Origin: Sporobolomyces roseus
Lineage: Eukaryota > Basidiomycota > Microbotryomycetes > Sporidiobolales > Sporidiobolaceae
NCBI GenBank assembly: GCA_016617785.1
Contig: JADILM010000004.1
Span: 62,001 to 126,000 of the forward strand
Reading direction: 5' to 3'
Length of the DNA stretch: 64,000 nt
Below the pieces are notes generated by a model that made no database searches, was not told where the DNA came from, and saw only the letters and a list, made by a program, of their open reading frames with translations. Made by a program: the position numbers and the translations under genes. Shown piece after piece: positions 24,001 through 40,487 of this stretch. Positions within the stretch are counted from its first letter, which is position 1; each line of letters starts with the position of its first letter.

Positions 24001-24076
24001 AGTACATGAATGTGCGAACAAGGAGTCGACGAGGGAGAGCGGGGTGGAAGCGAAGAGGGTTGGAGTCAAGTGTTAG
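21050..24076 (+). CDS. Sel1-like repeat protein with C-terminal MYND-type zinc finger
   Basis: Exons 21050-21232, 21336-21430, 21495-21882 and 21953-24076 give 929 residues. The N-terminal part has Sel1/TPR-like helices: AHRHDRAIYKLEQAVERN, CATLANLYSKGY and KATELYLKGLEIE. The middle is very long, Ser/Pro/Thr-rich and probably disordered, with an acidic stretch (DEEEPTEDEEEEDQ). Near the C-terminus a zinc finger has CQSC, then CRKC, YCSRNC and HEC, the MYND spacing. Sel1-MYND architectures occur in fungi and usually serve as protein-protein adaptors; the partner is unknown. The final exon is all in one frame for over 2 kb, which supports it. The start is the first ATG with a good downstream frame. 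Confidence 0.75.
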
Positions 24077-24426
24077 AGAGAGGTTTTCGATTTCTGTAGC
24101 CCGGTTTTTTGCTTTTCGAAAGGGGATTGTTTTGGTTTATTTTGTAGCTGCTGGATTAGCTAGTTCAAAATGTGTGTACTCTTTCTGTTTCCTCTGGACT
24201 CTTCTGACGTTATAGTACATAAGCTACGAGTACATTTTGCAAACACTAATTTACATTTTCACTCTTTCCTCTGTCGCTCGGTGCTCGTTGAGGGCATTCC
24301 TCTTCATCGACACTCACGCTGCTGTTCACTCACTATCTACCGAACAATCGCCTCCCAGCGTCCACAACTAAACAGCCCGCGAAACTGTGAGGTTCAAAGG
24401 ATTCCTCTTTTGCGTAATTCTCGAGT

Positions 24427-27400
24427 CTACCCAAATCGAATCCCCATACTTGGATCCCAGCCCGCTTGCACCGCCTCCTCAACCTTTTCCGTCTCCTTCA
24501 CTCGCGGCGCAGCCCTGGTTCTCCTCGGTGTCGATGAAGATGTTGTCGATTTCGACGGTAATTTCCTAGTCTGTCTTGTCGAACTTGAGGGTGCTGGTGA
24601 TTCTGTCGCCTGAGTTCGCCGACTCGAGCGTCGAGGAGTTGTGGTAGGGACTTGTAAGGGTTGAGAGAAGGCAGCTGAAATCGGATCTTCTTCTTCAATC
24701 GGGGAATCTTCTTCCTCTTCCTCCGGCTCGACAGGGTCTGGTTGAGCTTCGGGTTCGGGAGAATGTGCAGAGGGAGGAGGTGCGGTGAGTCGTGCATCGA
24801 GTTCTTGTGCTTCGAGATTTCGAGAGTAAGCGAACTGTTACGCATTCAATTCTCGATCAGTGCCCTCTTACACAGAAAGATCGAGATAATGGAAAGAGCT
24901 TACGTTCTTGCAAGCCTCCCTCAGTTCAGTCGCCAATCTACTCAAATCCGAGTAAAACTTCAAACCCTCTTCCAAATTCCCGAGCATCTCTATATATCTC
25001 GAATGAGCTTCAGACATGCTCGCTAAGAAATCAGTTCGAGGTGATGGTGCATTCGAGGTCGAATCGATCGAGCTTGAGGGTTGTCGTTCCTTGAGTAAAG
25101 AAGTGAAGGTCGAATTTGCCGACTATTTCTCAAACCAGAAACATCAACTTCCACTTTCTCTCTCCCGAGAGGGAATGAACTGAGCTCACCCTGATCGCGT
25201 CCAAGGTTTCCTCTCCCCTCCTCTCCAATTCCCTCCTCTCGAATCCCCACCCACTCCCATCCCTCAACCCCTTCAATCCTCTCTCCAACACCTCCTCATA
25301 CAACTCCAATCCACCCTCTCCCTCTTCCTCCCCATCTCGGTTCTCTTCCAACAACGCCAACTCATCCGATTTCTGCACGATACTAGGTCGAATGTCCCAC
25401 TGAGCCGAAACCGATTCTATCCTTCTCACGACCTCTTCCCTACTTTGTTCGACATCTTTCAAATCCTCCAACAAACCCCTCAACCTCCTCTCAACCCTCT
25501 TCAAATCCATACTAACCGGTTTCGAATTCTCCCGTACTTCAAGTGGAGGGAGCGCTTTTCGAAGTTCGGTTTGATCTGAAACGAGCAATTTGAGTCTTTC
25601 TAATACGGAAGAATATTTTTGTCTGATGAGTTGATCTGATGATTGGGCTGTTTGGAGGAGGGATGAGAGGTGGGTGATTCGTTCTGAGAGGGAGTGGGAG
25701 ATGGGAGTGGAAGTTGCTCGATTCCAGGAGGATCGATGAGTGGTGAGATAAAATTCATTCGTAATTCTTTCTTGATGTAAATGTTCGTTTGCCTAGATTT
25801 TGACTCTTTATTTCGTCAATACGAAAAAGAGAGAGGGAGAAAGGAAAGGGAGGGGAGGGGAAGGAAAGGGCTACTTCGGAGAGTAATTTTGAATTCATTG
25901 ATGAAATTCGAGAGACGTCTTTGAACAGAGTTTCTAGTTTCTCTGTACCTCCTAATCGATTGATCTCGGCGGATTGATCGATCAGACTTTGAGGGAGAGT
26001 GTGTGATTTGGTTGACGTCGTGGAAGAGGAGGTAGTTTGTTGTAATTGATCCAGAGTTGAAGGGAGGTTGAAATCTTTCAATAACCTGCGCGAAGGAACT
26101 CCAGACTATCAGCTGACGTTCTAGACGGGGGGTAACGTGAGAGGGGGTTTTTGCACGCACTTTCTCTCTTCCCCCTCTCTATCTTTGACCCAACCCCTAA
26201 CTTCCTCCCTCATCCAACCTTTCTTCCGATCCTCCCAAATCTCACTAACCACTCCAACCTCCCTCCTCTCCATTCCACCAAACACTTTCCTCCCTTCATG
26301 CTCCAACACCCATTTCAAAGGGTTCTGAACCGAGAGTTGTAAAGTAGGTTTCGATATGGAGAAAGGAGTAATTGATGGGAGGGAAGAGGGAGGTGTTGGG
26401 TGAGAGAGATAGATTAAATCGTTATCCCTAAGAAACACTTATATCACTCTCATCAGTTTCATTCATTAGAGAAAGGGAGAGAGAGAGAAAGGACGTTACT
26501 TGTTGGCTCGAACAAGGTTTTCTTCGATCGTTTTCAATAAACTTTTCGAATCCTTCACTAAGTCACTCAAGAGACTCCCTTTGGATGGTTTCGAAGAAAC
26601 GGAATTCAAAGAATTCTTGAGTAATTCTCGACACGATTGTAAACGTCCTAATTCATCCCCATACCTAATATTCAAAGTCGAGATCAGTTTTTTTGAGATT
26701 TGGGGGAGAGGAGGAAGAAGGAGGAGGATATAAACGTACCGGTTCGAACCTAGATCATCTAATGAACGCCTGTATTGTGAAACTGCTTTGAAATGTGAAG
26801 TTTTCAATCTTAGGTACGAAACGTATTCCTGTGTGCCGCTCAAAACTTCTCATCAGTCACAGGAAAACGATGAGAACTTGGGAAAAGAGATTGAGACGTT
26901 ACCTCTGGAAAAGGTGTTGAAGTTTGTTCGGCGTATTGTAAGGCAGATTGATAGTACTCTGAAACTTGTAAAGCCAATTTTGAAATCGTACCATTCTTCA
27001 ACCTATCTACTCATTCCCTTCCTCTCTTCTGATCAGCTTCCTCTTGCTTCTCAGACAGTGAGGCAGTGAAGAAAACTCACCCATGACGGATTTCAACCAC
27101 CCACATTCCTGACTCAATCCTTTTGTAAACTCTTCTAAACTCTTGATTCTCCCTTCACTCAAATCCCCATCAGACGCTTTACCATCCACCAACTTTTCGA
27201 ATCGTGGTAAGAGTGATAGAATGCGTTGATAGACTCCAGTTGCGAGTGAATAGTATTGAATAGATGATTTCAAGGATTCTTGAGTTGGTTGACGAGTTTG
27301 GGATGCGAGGGATACGTAGAGGGATGCTAGGTTGAGTAGGGAAGAGAGGAGGTCGTAGGAGAGGTAAGGGAGGGTTGTGGGGGGGTTTTGGGAGGAAGAT

Positions 27401-27938
27401 GAGGAGGGGAGGGGGAGAGCACCGGGTGGGAGTGAGGAGGATGAGGAGGAGGAGAAGAGTGAATAATAGGTGAATGAGGGACCTGCCTATCGTTTTGGAA
27501 GGGAAGGTCAGATTAGTGCCGAAGAAGGAGAGAGGAAAGAGGAGAGAGAGAAGTACGAACAGTTTCTGGGAATTTTGTCAAAGTGTACGAAAGTTGTGCT
27601 TGATACCTGTACGGAGGGACTCTCGAACATCAGGAACGGAAGTAAAGAGGAGAGACTCCAGACGTACAATATGAGATTATCTACAGTTGATTCCAACAAT
27701 ACGGGTACTCCATCTGATCCATAGATCTTATTCCTTAGTTTCTCTAGTTGTTGAGCATCACTGCGGATTGACTGTGGATGAGTAGTGGAAGAGTGTTGAT
27801 TGATGTAAGAGATTAAACAAGTTGCGAAATCATCAACCTGTCACACTCTGATCGGGGTTAGCTAGTGAGTTGAAGAGAGAGTGGGATATTGCTTACGGGT
27901 AGGGTACGCTTGAATGGGAGGGGAAAGAGATTCGACAT
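24427..27938 (-). CDS. Bro1-domain protein, RIM20/PalA-like
   Basis: ESCRT-associated scaffold. The N-terminus MSNLFPLPFKRTLP followed by VDDFATCLISYINQH is a typical Bro1-domain start. After splicing, YQAQLSYTLTKFPET and AGPSFTYYSLF match the early Bro1/PalA core. The central V-shaped region is helical (LPSTLDQL... LPQSLIDQSAEINRLGG; DIRPSIVQKSDEL). The C-terminus is acidic, then Ser/Thr/Arg-rich, and ends GWDPSMGIRFG. The TKFP-containing core favours RIM20/PalA, which binds the Rim101/PacC factor and Snf7 in alkaline-pH signalling, over Bro1, which recruits Doa4; ALIX-type is the third option. Around ten introns. It is divergent from ERG4, with 108 bp between start codons. Confidence 0.72.
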
Positions 27939-28046
27939 TGAGTAGATTGAAGCGAGAGAAAACAAACGACGACGATGAAAAGCAAACTCCCTTCTCTCTC
28001 CTTCTCTCTACCCCTCACTCTTTTGCTCAGTCATCTAACCTCAAAG
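27939..28046. promoter_or_regulatory. Divergent promoter, RIM20-like / ERG4
   Basis: A 108-bp gap between opposed start codons. It also contains an in-frame upstream ATG for ERG4 at 27975, so the region is either 5' UTR plus promoter or partly coding. Confidence 0.45.
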
Positions 28047-30356
28047 ATGGTCTCGGTAGACCAGCAGTCGACTCTCCGCTCTCGAAGCAACGGCGATCCC
28101 AAAGTTTCATCAATCAACACTAGCACTCCTTCGACTCGTTCAATCTCTTCAATCGATGACGAAACCCACGAATTAGAGTTTGGAGGTGCACCAGGTACTC
28201 TCGCAATGATGGTGGGATTCCCTATCCTCTTCTATTATTTATACGTTTGTATCTTTTTCAATCATGGTAAACACACCCTGTCTCCCTCTCTTCTCTCGCT
28301 TTAACCCGAGTTCTGTACTGATGAAAGTGAAAGGAGGAATAGCTCAATTGGCAGTACCAACGAATCCATGGTCAGTGTTCGGCAATGGTGGTTGGATAGA
28401 ATTTATAAAATATGTTTCAACCCTCGTTTACCAGGTATATCCTTTTCTCCCTCCCTCCTCCCTCTCTTTGAAACCCCAACTAAACTCAAGTATATGAGTG
28501 CTAGCACGCTGCACCCACTTACCGCGCGACAACCCTTTACGTTTCTTTCCTCACTTTACAACTCGTACTCGCCTTGATCCTCCCAGGAGTAACTCAACAA
28601 GGACTCCCCGTCTCTTCCTTAGGAGGTCGTACTCTCACTTACCACTGCAACGCTTATTCTTGCGTCTACACGACCATCTTCCTAGTCGGTTTGGCACACT
28701 ACCTCGAAATATTCAGATTATCAGAAATCATCGATCTCTACGGACCTTTACTCACGGTCGCTTCAATCTCCGGATACCTCCTCGCTCTCGTCGTCTATTT
28801 GTTCGGAGACAATTACAGGATGTCTGGAAATTGGATCTATGATTATTTCATGGGTTCTACTTTGAACCCTAGAATCGCGAGTGTGGATATTAAAATGTTT
28901 GCAGAGATTAGGATTAGTTGGACTTTGTTGTTCGCGATTGCGATGGGTGCCGTAAGTAAACAATACGAATTGTATGGGAGGGTTAGTGGCAATGCTTGGT
29001 TGTTTGCAGTGGGGACTGGATTGTATTTGAACGCTTGTGCCAAAGTGAGTACCCACTTCTTTTTCATCTCGCTCTCGAATTGGTTGACGTAGGAGGAAGG
29101 AAGCTGATTTGAGTGTGACTGTGAATTTAGGGTGAACAATATATTCCTCAGACTTGGGATATGAATTATGAGAAAGTAAGCATCTTCCCTTCTTCTCTCT
29201 CTCTTCCCTTCTCCCTTCTCCGATCTCCCTTCTCCCTTATCCTTCTTCTTTGCCTGACCGACCTCTCGCTCACTCACTCCCTCATTCGCTGGCGCTCATT
29301 CGTTCGTTCGCTCGCAGTTCGGATGGCTCCTCTCCTATTGGAATTTGGCAGGAGTTCCATTCTCTTACGCTTACCCAGCTTTATACATCTCGACTCGTGA
29401 TCCTCGAGACCTTGAATACTCGACACCAGTATTCATCGCTCTCTTCACAGTACTCGTCGTAGCTCATTGTTTGTACGTTCCAAACCCCTTCCTTTCGATG
29501 CATCTCTTGGAATACTCGCTCACTCACTCACTCACTTGTTCGTTGTTCGCGTAGATTCGATATTGCCATGGCACAAAAATCTCATTTCAAAGCGGTCGAA
29601 ACCAATACCTATATCAAACGTTACACTTTCCCTCAATTACCGTTTGCCGAACTCGAGAATCCAAAGTACCTCAAAACTCACCTTGGAGGAAAGTTGTTGT
29701 TGGGTGGTTTATGGGGTTATTTGAGGAAGCCCAGTAAGTTCACTCGCGATTGCTTTTCTCTCTTACTCTCGAGGATACTCGAAGACTGATTGGAACCTTT
29801 TCAACCTTCTTTCCTCTATTTACGTTCATCTTCCATCCACCCTCGCCTATCCTGCTACCGTCCACTGCCCTTTCCTTCTCGGTTCCTCTCCGTCAACATC
29901 CCTCTCATCACGTCGACTTTTCCCGCCTACTCGCTTTCCTCCCACCTTTTTCCTTTCTTCCTCATTTCCCACTGCCATCTCCCACCCACTCACTCTTTAG
30001 ACTACACGTTCGATTCAATGCAAGCGATCATTTGGGGTTTAGCTTCGGGAGCAGGAACTAAATCTTTAATCGTTTATTGGTATCCCTTCTTCCACGCCGT
30101 CATGCTGTTACACAGGAACGGTAGGGATGATGCTAGGTGAGCGTTCTCTCTCTCTTTGTGTTTGTGAGAGAGGCTGATAGGGAGGTGGTGACTTAGGTGC
30201 GCGAGAAAGTATAAACAGGATTGGAAGGAATATCAGAAATTGGTTCCCTATTCGTGAGTTGTACTCTCTCTTTACCATGTGTTGATCTAGTCAGACTGAC
30301 GAGGTTGTTGTTCTGTGTATGTGTGTGATTTTAGATTCATCCCTTACGTCTACTAG
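28047..30356 (+). CDS. erg4: Delta(24(24(1)))-sterol reductase, ERG4
   Basis: Polytopic ER enzyme of the ERG4/ERG24 family that catalyses the last ergosterol step, NADPH-dependent reduction of the C-24(28) double bond. Spliced blocks include FGGAPGTLAMMVGFP with the first membrane span, LTYHCNAYSCVYTT, YDYFMGSTLNPRI, TWDMNYEKFGWLL, FPQLPF, and a C-terminus CARKYKQDW then YSFIPYVY, diagnostic for Erg4. Seven or eight membrane segments are readable. About eight short introns. I chose the ATG at 28047 (MVSVDQQ) because the N-termini of relatives are short and polar. An in-frame ATG at 27975 would add 24 hydrophobic residues and cannot be excluded. Stop at 30354-30356. Confidence 0.9.
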
Positions 30357-30924
30357 AGTTTTTGTCTCGTTTTTTAAAACTAGAAATCGCATATCTTTTC
30401 CCGATTATTCTCCTAGACTACATCAACTCTTACTTTTCTCCTCTCCTCTCGACAAACCTAATGAACCCTTCTTCTTATCCCTCTAAAGTCTTGCCTCCCC
30501 CCCCCCATAATCATAACCATATCATCTCTTTCATGATGAATTTTCGTTTTTCGTCTTCATTATCCTCCTCCTCTTCTCTCTCTCTCTTCTTAATTTCTTT
30601 GACTGTTGATTACTAATACACAATACGTTTCTCGCTTGTCTCTACTGAGTTTGAAAGCGAGAGAGACTTCGTTTGAATTATGCGAAAGGGTAATCGAATT
30701 ACCACCTTGAATCGGAAATTCGCTCCTTCTCCAACCATTCGCTGGGGATCAAGACTCGACTGTGAACAAGGCAATCCAAACTCGACGACACTTGAGATCT
30801 TTGTTTCTATTTGCAAACTCCAACCTCGGCACCCTTCCTCACCACGTCTCTCCCTCTCCCTCTCTCTCTTTCTCCACTCAGGCTCTCCCTGCCTCAGCCA
30901 AGGTAGTACACACTCGATTGAATC

Positions 30925-35578
<4,654 letters not shown>

Positions 35579-36323
35579 AAAAATTCAACTTCCGTCTCTT
35601 CCTACCCTCTCTAACGAAATCTATTTACGATCAAACTTCTCTATACTTTATATAATGACCCTTCATCAGCAACGAATCAATTCCAAATATCCCTTTCTTC
35701 TTCATTTCCCTTTTATTCACCCTGCTTTTCCTTTTTCCACCTCTGCCCCCAAAAGAACAGACAATCCTCTTCACTAGAGACTGACCCAGATGTCTAGATC
35801 TTCTCTCTGTTTCTTCTTTCCCCTCAAACCGTCTATAAATTGTAGCTTATCAGTCTTTCTCTCCTTTTTTGCTAAAAGCAGTTCTTTATTACTCTATCCT
35901 CTTTTGCTCAATGTTACCTGGAAGTAGAACTCTCGTCCGTATATGGTTCGTCTTGAGGGTCTTGGAGCGACGTCGCGAAAAGAAGGATCGAACAAAAAAG
36001 ATAGACTGAATTGCGGAAAATAACGAAAACGAAAGCATACGAAGAAGCCAACAATGGAAGACACGGCGAGAGGCTCGAGTTGTTATAGCTGGGGGGACAG
36101 GGTAGGAGAGCATGGCAGTCTCTACTTCAAGATCTATATCCGTAAACCATTCGCTTGCGGACGGAAAGTTGTTTGTGATCCCATGAGTACGTAGGATTGA
36201 CACACTCCTTAAAACATCAGTCTTTTCAGCGTTCCGTCCGATAACGCGGACTGAAGGAAGAGCTGACCTGCGAAATCTGAGGGAAAGCTTCACCGCCGCC
36301 CTTCGTGTAGTCTTGAAGAACCT
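35579..36323. other. PKC1 3' region with a decayed minus-strand frame
   Basis: 745 bp between PKC1 and family copy 3. The first 300 bp look like a T/C-rich 3' UTR. A minus-strand frame (36293-35889) contains ASEWFTDIDLE, whose 21-nt core is shared with 18.7 kb. The frame has no recognised domain and is probably a relic. Confidence 0.45.
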
Positions 36324-37237
36324 TCATGAGGGAAGTCTCTGGAGGGCGATGCATCTAGTAACGCCGCTTGATGTCAGGTCGAGCATGTCAGGGAAGAAAG
36401 AACGACGAAATCGACACACTGGTTGATGGTTTCGATCCTCAAGAGAATGCCAGAATGCCGAGACGGTGATTTCGTTCGCGCGAACGTGATCCCGAGCAGC
36501 GATGATTTCCAGTAGAGCCTTGTATTGAAGAACCGATGCTTTTTCGGACCACTGGAAAGTGATGGCGTGAAGGAGGTAGTTTCGAAGCAGACACCAACCC
36601 GATCTTCGTGTAAACTCGACATATTTCTCCACAGACTTCTCCTGGCCATTCAGCGTCACCTCAAATAGCTCCCTGCCGAGCTCGTCGATTTTAATGTTGA
36701 CCTGATATGCGGTAAGGTAAGGCGAGATTCAAGAAACGGGGTTCACAGGAACAGCCAAAAAGGTAGTTGAACTCACGGATACTTTTGCGCAAGGTGTAGA
36801 ATGGGGTTGCCGGACTTGCATCTTGATGAGTTCCTGTATAAGCTTTTCGCATGGCCGCTCCGTGATCTTTTCGAGTACAGGCTGTCCATGAAAGGCAGCA
36901 GGTCAGAATTCAGCGCTTTGCAATATGTGAAAAGACCTACGACTTGTGCGTGTGATTGATAAGGGGTTGCGACCATCTCGACGAGCGTCGTTCGGAGCTG
37001 CTTGAGTTCTTCGGTCGGAAATTTGACGTACTGATCATATTCCCACAGTTTCGGGAAAGTTTGAGACAAAGACGTGAGGTACCTTACAATCTCTTGTTCA
37101 GCCTTCTCGAGCCATTTTGCATCTGGTGGCATACTGTGTCGTCTCAGTTGATCGTCTTCGAACTTCACCCGCTGGAGGATAGCGAGGATGTTCGCCGGCT
37201 TGTCTTGAATCAGATACGACGTCGCGTTGAAAACCAT
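36324..37237 (-). CDS. Unrecognised three-exon family, copy 3 (intact)
   Basis: Function unknown. Exons 37237-36941 (99 codons), 36881-36777 (35 codons) and 36701-36324 (126 codons with stop) give 259 residues, with exon 1 and 2 lengths identical to copy 2. Phase-0 introns fall after ...AQV and between ...AKVS and VNIKID. Exon 1 has FPTEELKQLR. Exon 3 has the signature W-x3-R-x-[YF]-L-x7-W near residue 170 and FWHSLED near the end. No signal or membrane segment is seen. Upstream (37260-37350) is a purine-rich plus-strand tract and the word CGTCGGGTTTAGA, shared with the region upstream of copy 1. It starts a run of three minus-strand members in 5 kb. Conserved splice sites argue that it is functional. 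Confidence 0.75.
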
Positions 37238-38873
37238 GCTTCTAGACGTAGCTTGTCTGCGATCGAGGGAGAGAGGGTGGGCCGAAGGGCGAAGAGAAGG
37301 GAGGAGAGAGAAAGGAGAAAGGAGAGGAGAGGAGATACGTCGGGTTTAGAGAATCGGGTAGGAGGAACGTTATCCGCAGGGGAGCTCGGCGTGCCCCAGA
37401 CTCTTCCTATACCCATTGCGCCCGAGCGGGATGTAGTCTAATCCCGAGATTCGAAGCGGTGTCAGAGCAAAAAAGAGGAGGAAGGAACGCAGAGAGAGAG
37501 GAAAGCCGAGCACACGCGGGCAGTTCATAAGCTTGTTGGAATAGTGTTCTGTCGATTAGAAGGAGGTTTGAAGTGGATGGGAGAAGGGATAACTTGAAGA
37601 GCGAAAACGATTCATCTCTTGCCTTTCAACCAGCTACTCCAACTCACTAAACTAAAACAGACACTCCAATACTACCTCAAGATACAGACAACAGCCGCAC
37701 GAGCTCTCATCAACTCTTATCTCTCGACAGTGATGCCTTTTCGACCCTCATCTTTAAATTGAGAAAATGGCTTCCACAGCTCTTCGGAAGCCTGAGCAGA
37801 TGGCTGAATAGGCGAATGGAGGCTATACTTAGGGCTAGTGAGGACTAGGACAGTCTACGAGGCAGAGCGGGACGAGGGAGGGAAGAGTTCGGTTTATTAC
37901 GAGGAAAGGGCTTTCACGAGGGACAGTCTAGGGTGATCTGCTCCGACTGCTGTTGAGCTCGAAACCCCCCTCAGGCGGTCGTAGGGCGGGAGCTCTTGAG
38001 GTGAGTACATTGTTGCCCTCTTCGTTTCGCTTATTGAAGCTGATCTCTTTCCTTTCCCTCTTCACGCCTAGCTAGCTCAAGATTACAACGTCTGCTTACC
38101 GTTTCCTTGCGGTGCCCACTTCCGCCTCTCGCGCTCGAAATTCAACCTCTGCTGTTTCCTCTCGATCACATCGATCAGCTCGATTCCCTCAAATCGCGCG
38201 TGCTTGCCGTCTTCCTGCTTCGAACTCGTCCAGCCTCTCTGCTTGGCCTTGTGCGCTTATTCAGATATGAACGCCATGACCGTATCTCAAGCAGTCTTCA
38301 GCACGACTTTCTCGACTCTAGCCTCGTCTAGATCACAGAGACAGCTCGCTACCCTCAGAAAACCGTCAAGCTTACTTTCCTGCTCGGTTAGCTTCCGATC
38401 CCTTCGCCGTATCGCTTCTCTCAATCATCGTGTTCAACCGAACTCAGAAACTGAAACGCTCTTCCCCCTCAGCCAAAGTCGAATGAATAGGGTTCGCAAC
38501 AAGTCACAAGCAGAAACTATCATATTGTATACAATGCTTCCTTACGGGGAGTCAACAGCTGAGGGTGCTCGAATGACAGCGCCTGGGAATCTTGCCTCTT
38601 GCCTCTTGTTTCGTCGAGCTGATCAAAGTTCGAGATTATCAGTCTCAGCGACGACGCCTAAGCGACACTCGGCAAGAAAGAGAATGCAGCTCACCGCAAT
38701 GTGACCGGGGCAAGACGGGAAAGTGTATAGCTGGCTCGCAGCGAAAAGCGTTTCTCCGATCGTCGGAAAGCGGCAAGGCTGAAACAGAGTATTGTTGTTT
38801 TGAGACTGCAGACTCATAGCATTAGTATGCTCAGAGCTGTCAAAGCAAAGTATAGGGGATACAAGAAGATGAC
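37238..38873. other. 1.6-kb spacer with no supported gene
   Basis: Between family copies 3 and 4. The first 200 bp are the purine-rich upstream region of copy 3. Plus-strand frames at 38107-38331 and 38204-38704 are open but resemble nothing known and are not joined by clear introns. The stretch could contain another decayed gene; nothing further was seen. Confidence 0.45.
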
Positions 38874-39752
38874 TCACAGCGGATTCGAGCGAAGTTTCGA
38901 ATTGGTTTCGAAAATTGACCAAACATGCTTTACCTCAAGAGATTGGTACATGGCGCACTTGGCGAGAGCAAATAGCTCGTACAAGAGCTTGCATTGGTAC
39001 CCGACACCTCTGTACCAGAGGTGTTTGAGCGGAGTAGCGAGATACTTTCTCAGCTCGATCCAGTGCGTTTCGTTTCTCCATCGAACGTAATCCTCGATCC
39101 TACATTTTCCTGGCCAGGAGTAAGGTAGCTCTCGTTCGCCTTTTGCGTGACAGAAGAGGACAAATCCGATGTAGTTGAGCCTGATATCGACCTAGTCAAT
39201 GAAACGAAGGATCAGCCTTTCTCCTTCTCTTGAGAGCTATCGCGGGTAATCACCATGATCGAATGGTACTGGCAGTTGAGCGGTAGGCTTTTTCTACGAC
39301 GCCCAGGCCGGACGCCGCTGTCGTTCTGCCGAACGAGCTCAAGCAAAGAACCTCGTTCGAGATCATCGATTTGAGCCTGCGGGGAGAAGGGCTTTGATTA
39401 GCTACGGCTGCACAAGACGGAGTCACCTACTCACCAGATTTGTACAAGGCCATTGCTTGTTCTGTACAACGTCCCGTAGAATGGTCTCGAGAGAAGCTTT
39501 GAGCTCCTCAAATTCTTCTGTCAGAACGAGATGGAAAGAACTCGGCATATTGATAGTTGATCTACTGATCATTTCTATAGCTAGACCCATTCCACGCTCT
39601 GCTCGTCGGTGCCACGAGCTGTACCAATGACCAAGTTCCGAAGCACCTGTCAGATTCCGAGTAGATGAGTTGTCGATTCTTGCGAGCAGTGAGATTCTTG
39701 CGAGCAGTGAGTTGAGCTCATTCGGTCTTCTTCGAGCTATTTCGTCGCTCAT
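38874..39752 (-). CDS. Unrecognised three-exon family, copy 4 (possible frameshift)
   Basis: Function unknown. Exon 1 (39752-39435, 106 codons) starts MSDEIARRR and has LTEEFEELKASL. Exon 2 (39376-39254, 41 codons) runs AQIDDLERG to ...YHSIM. Exon 3 by homology begins VDIR at 39192 and continues LNYIGFVLF, with the signature W-x3-R-x-[YF]-L-x7-W, to a stop at 38876-38874. The DNA has one extra G in a GGG run at about 39180-39182, so VDIR and LNYIG are out of frame. An alternative donor (GTACCA, inside exon 2) joined to the same acceptor would keep the frame without VDIR. It is therefore either a fresh pseudogene, a sequence error or an altered splice form. Exon 1 also has a 16-bp tandem duplication (about 39682-39713) encoding LLARISLLARI. 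Confidence 0.6.
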
Positions 39753-40487
39753 GGTGTACGTATGTAATGGTCGAGAAATTGGCGCTGGGCCTGGGAGAGG
39801 AGAGAGAGAAAGACGGAGGTTTTGCTTCGGAGCCCGGATAAAGACTCGACCGTGGACTACTCGGACTTGCACAGCCTCACAGCACATCAGATAGGAGCCA
39901 AGAAGAGAGAAACGGTAGATAGCAGGACATAAGGCGAAGAGGTGATCGAAAGAATGGAAAGATGGGAAAAAGGAAGCACGAGGGAAAAAGTCGGGAGAGG
40001 GCTAATCTGACCAATAAGGGGTAACATAGCGAGACAGATGTGAGAAGCGTGGTACTTTGACCAGGAGGCAAGTCCGATTTGATCAGGCGTTGAAGTAGAA
40101 CGATCGTTTGCGAGGCGAGAGAGTTTCGAAAGAAGGATGAGCGAGAGATTCTTCAGCAGGAGGAGGTTGACGAGACGACGAAGCGTCTGATCGCCAACGT
40201 AGCTGAGATTCAACAAGTCCATGTATGCCGGTAGGTTGTGCGTGACCATCATGGTGGGGCGACATTAAGCCAGCGGGAAGATCGACTGCTTGCTAAAGAG
40301 GAAGAAAGCGAGCTCAACGTCACGAATCGATCTTGGGAAAGAGGAGGAATGGAGCGAACAGGTCGAGAAGGGAATGGTATCGCATGCATATTGCGGTACA
40401 TGAGTCCTGCGAGGGTTGGAATCGGACAATCCTGTTCGATGACACCTTTCGACTTCATCTGTTCAACGAGTAGAACCCTCGTTCTGG
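39753..40487. other. Spacer between family copies 4 and 5
   Basis: 735 bp holding the upstream region of copy 4, with a purine-rich plus-strand tract at 39795-39825, and the 3' side of copy 5. Minus-strand frames at 39877-40265 look incidental. No gene is supported. Confidence 0.45.
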
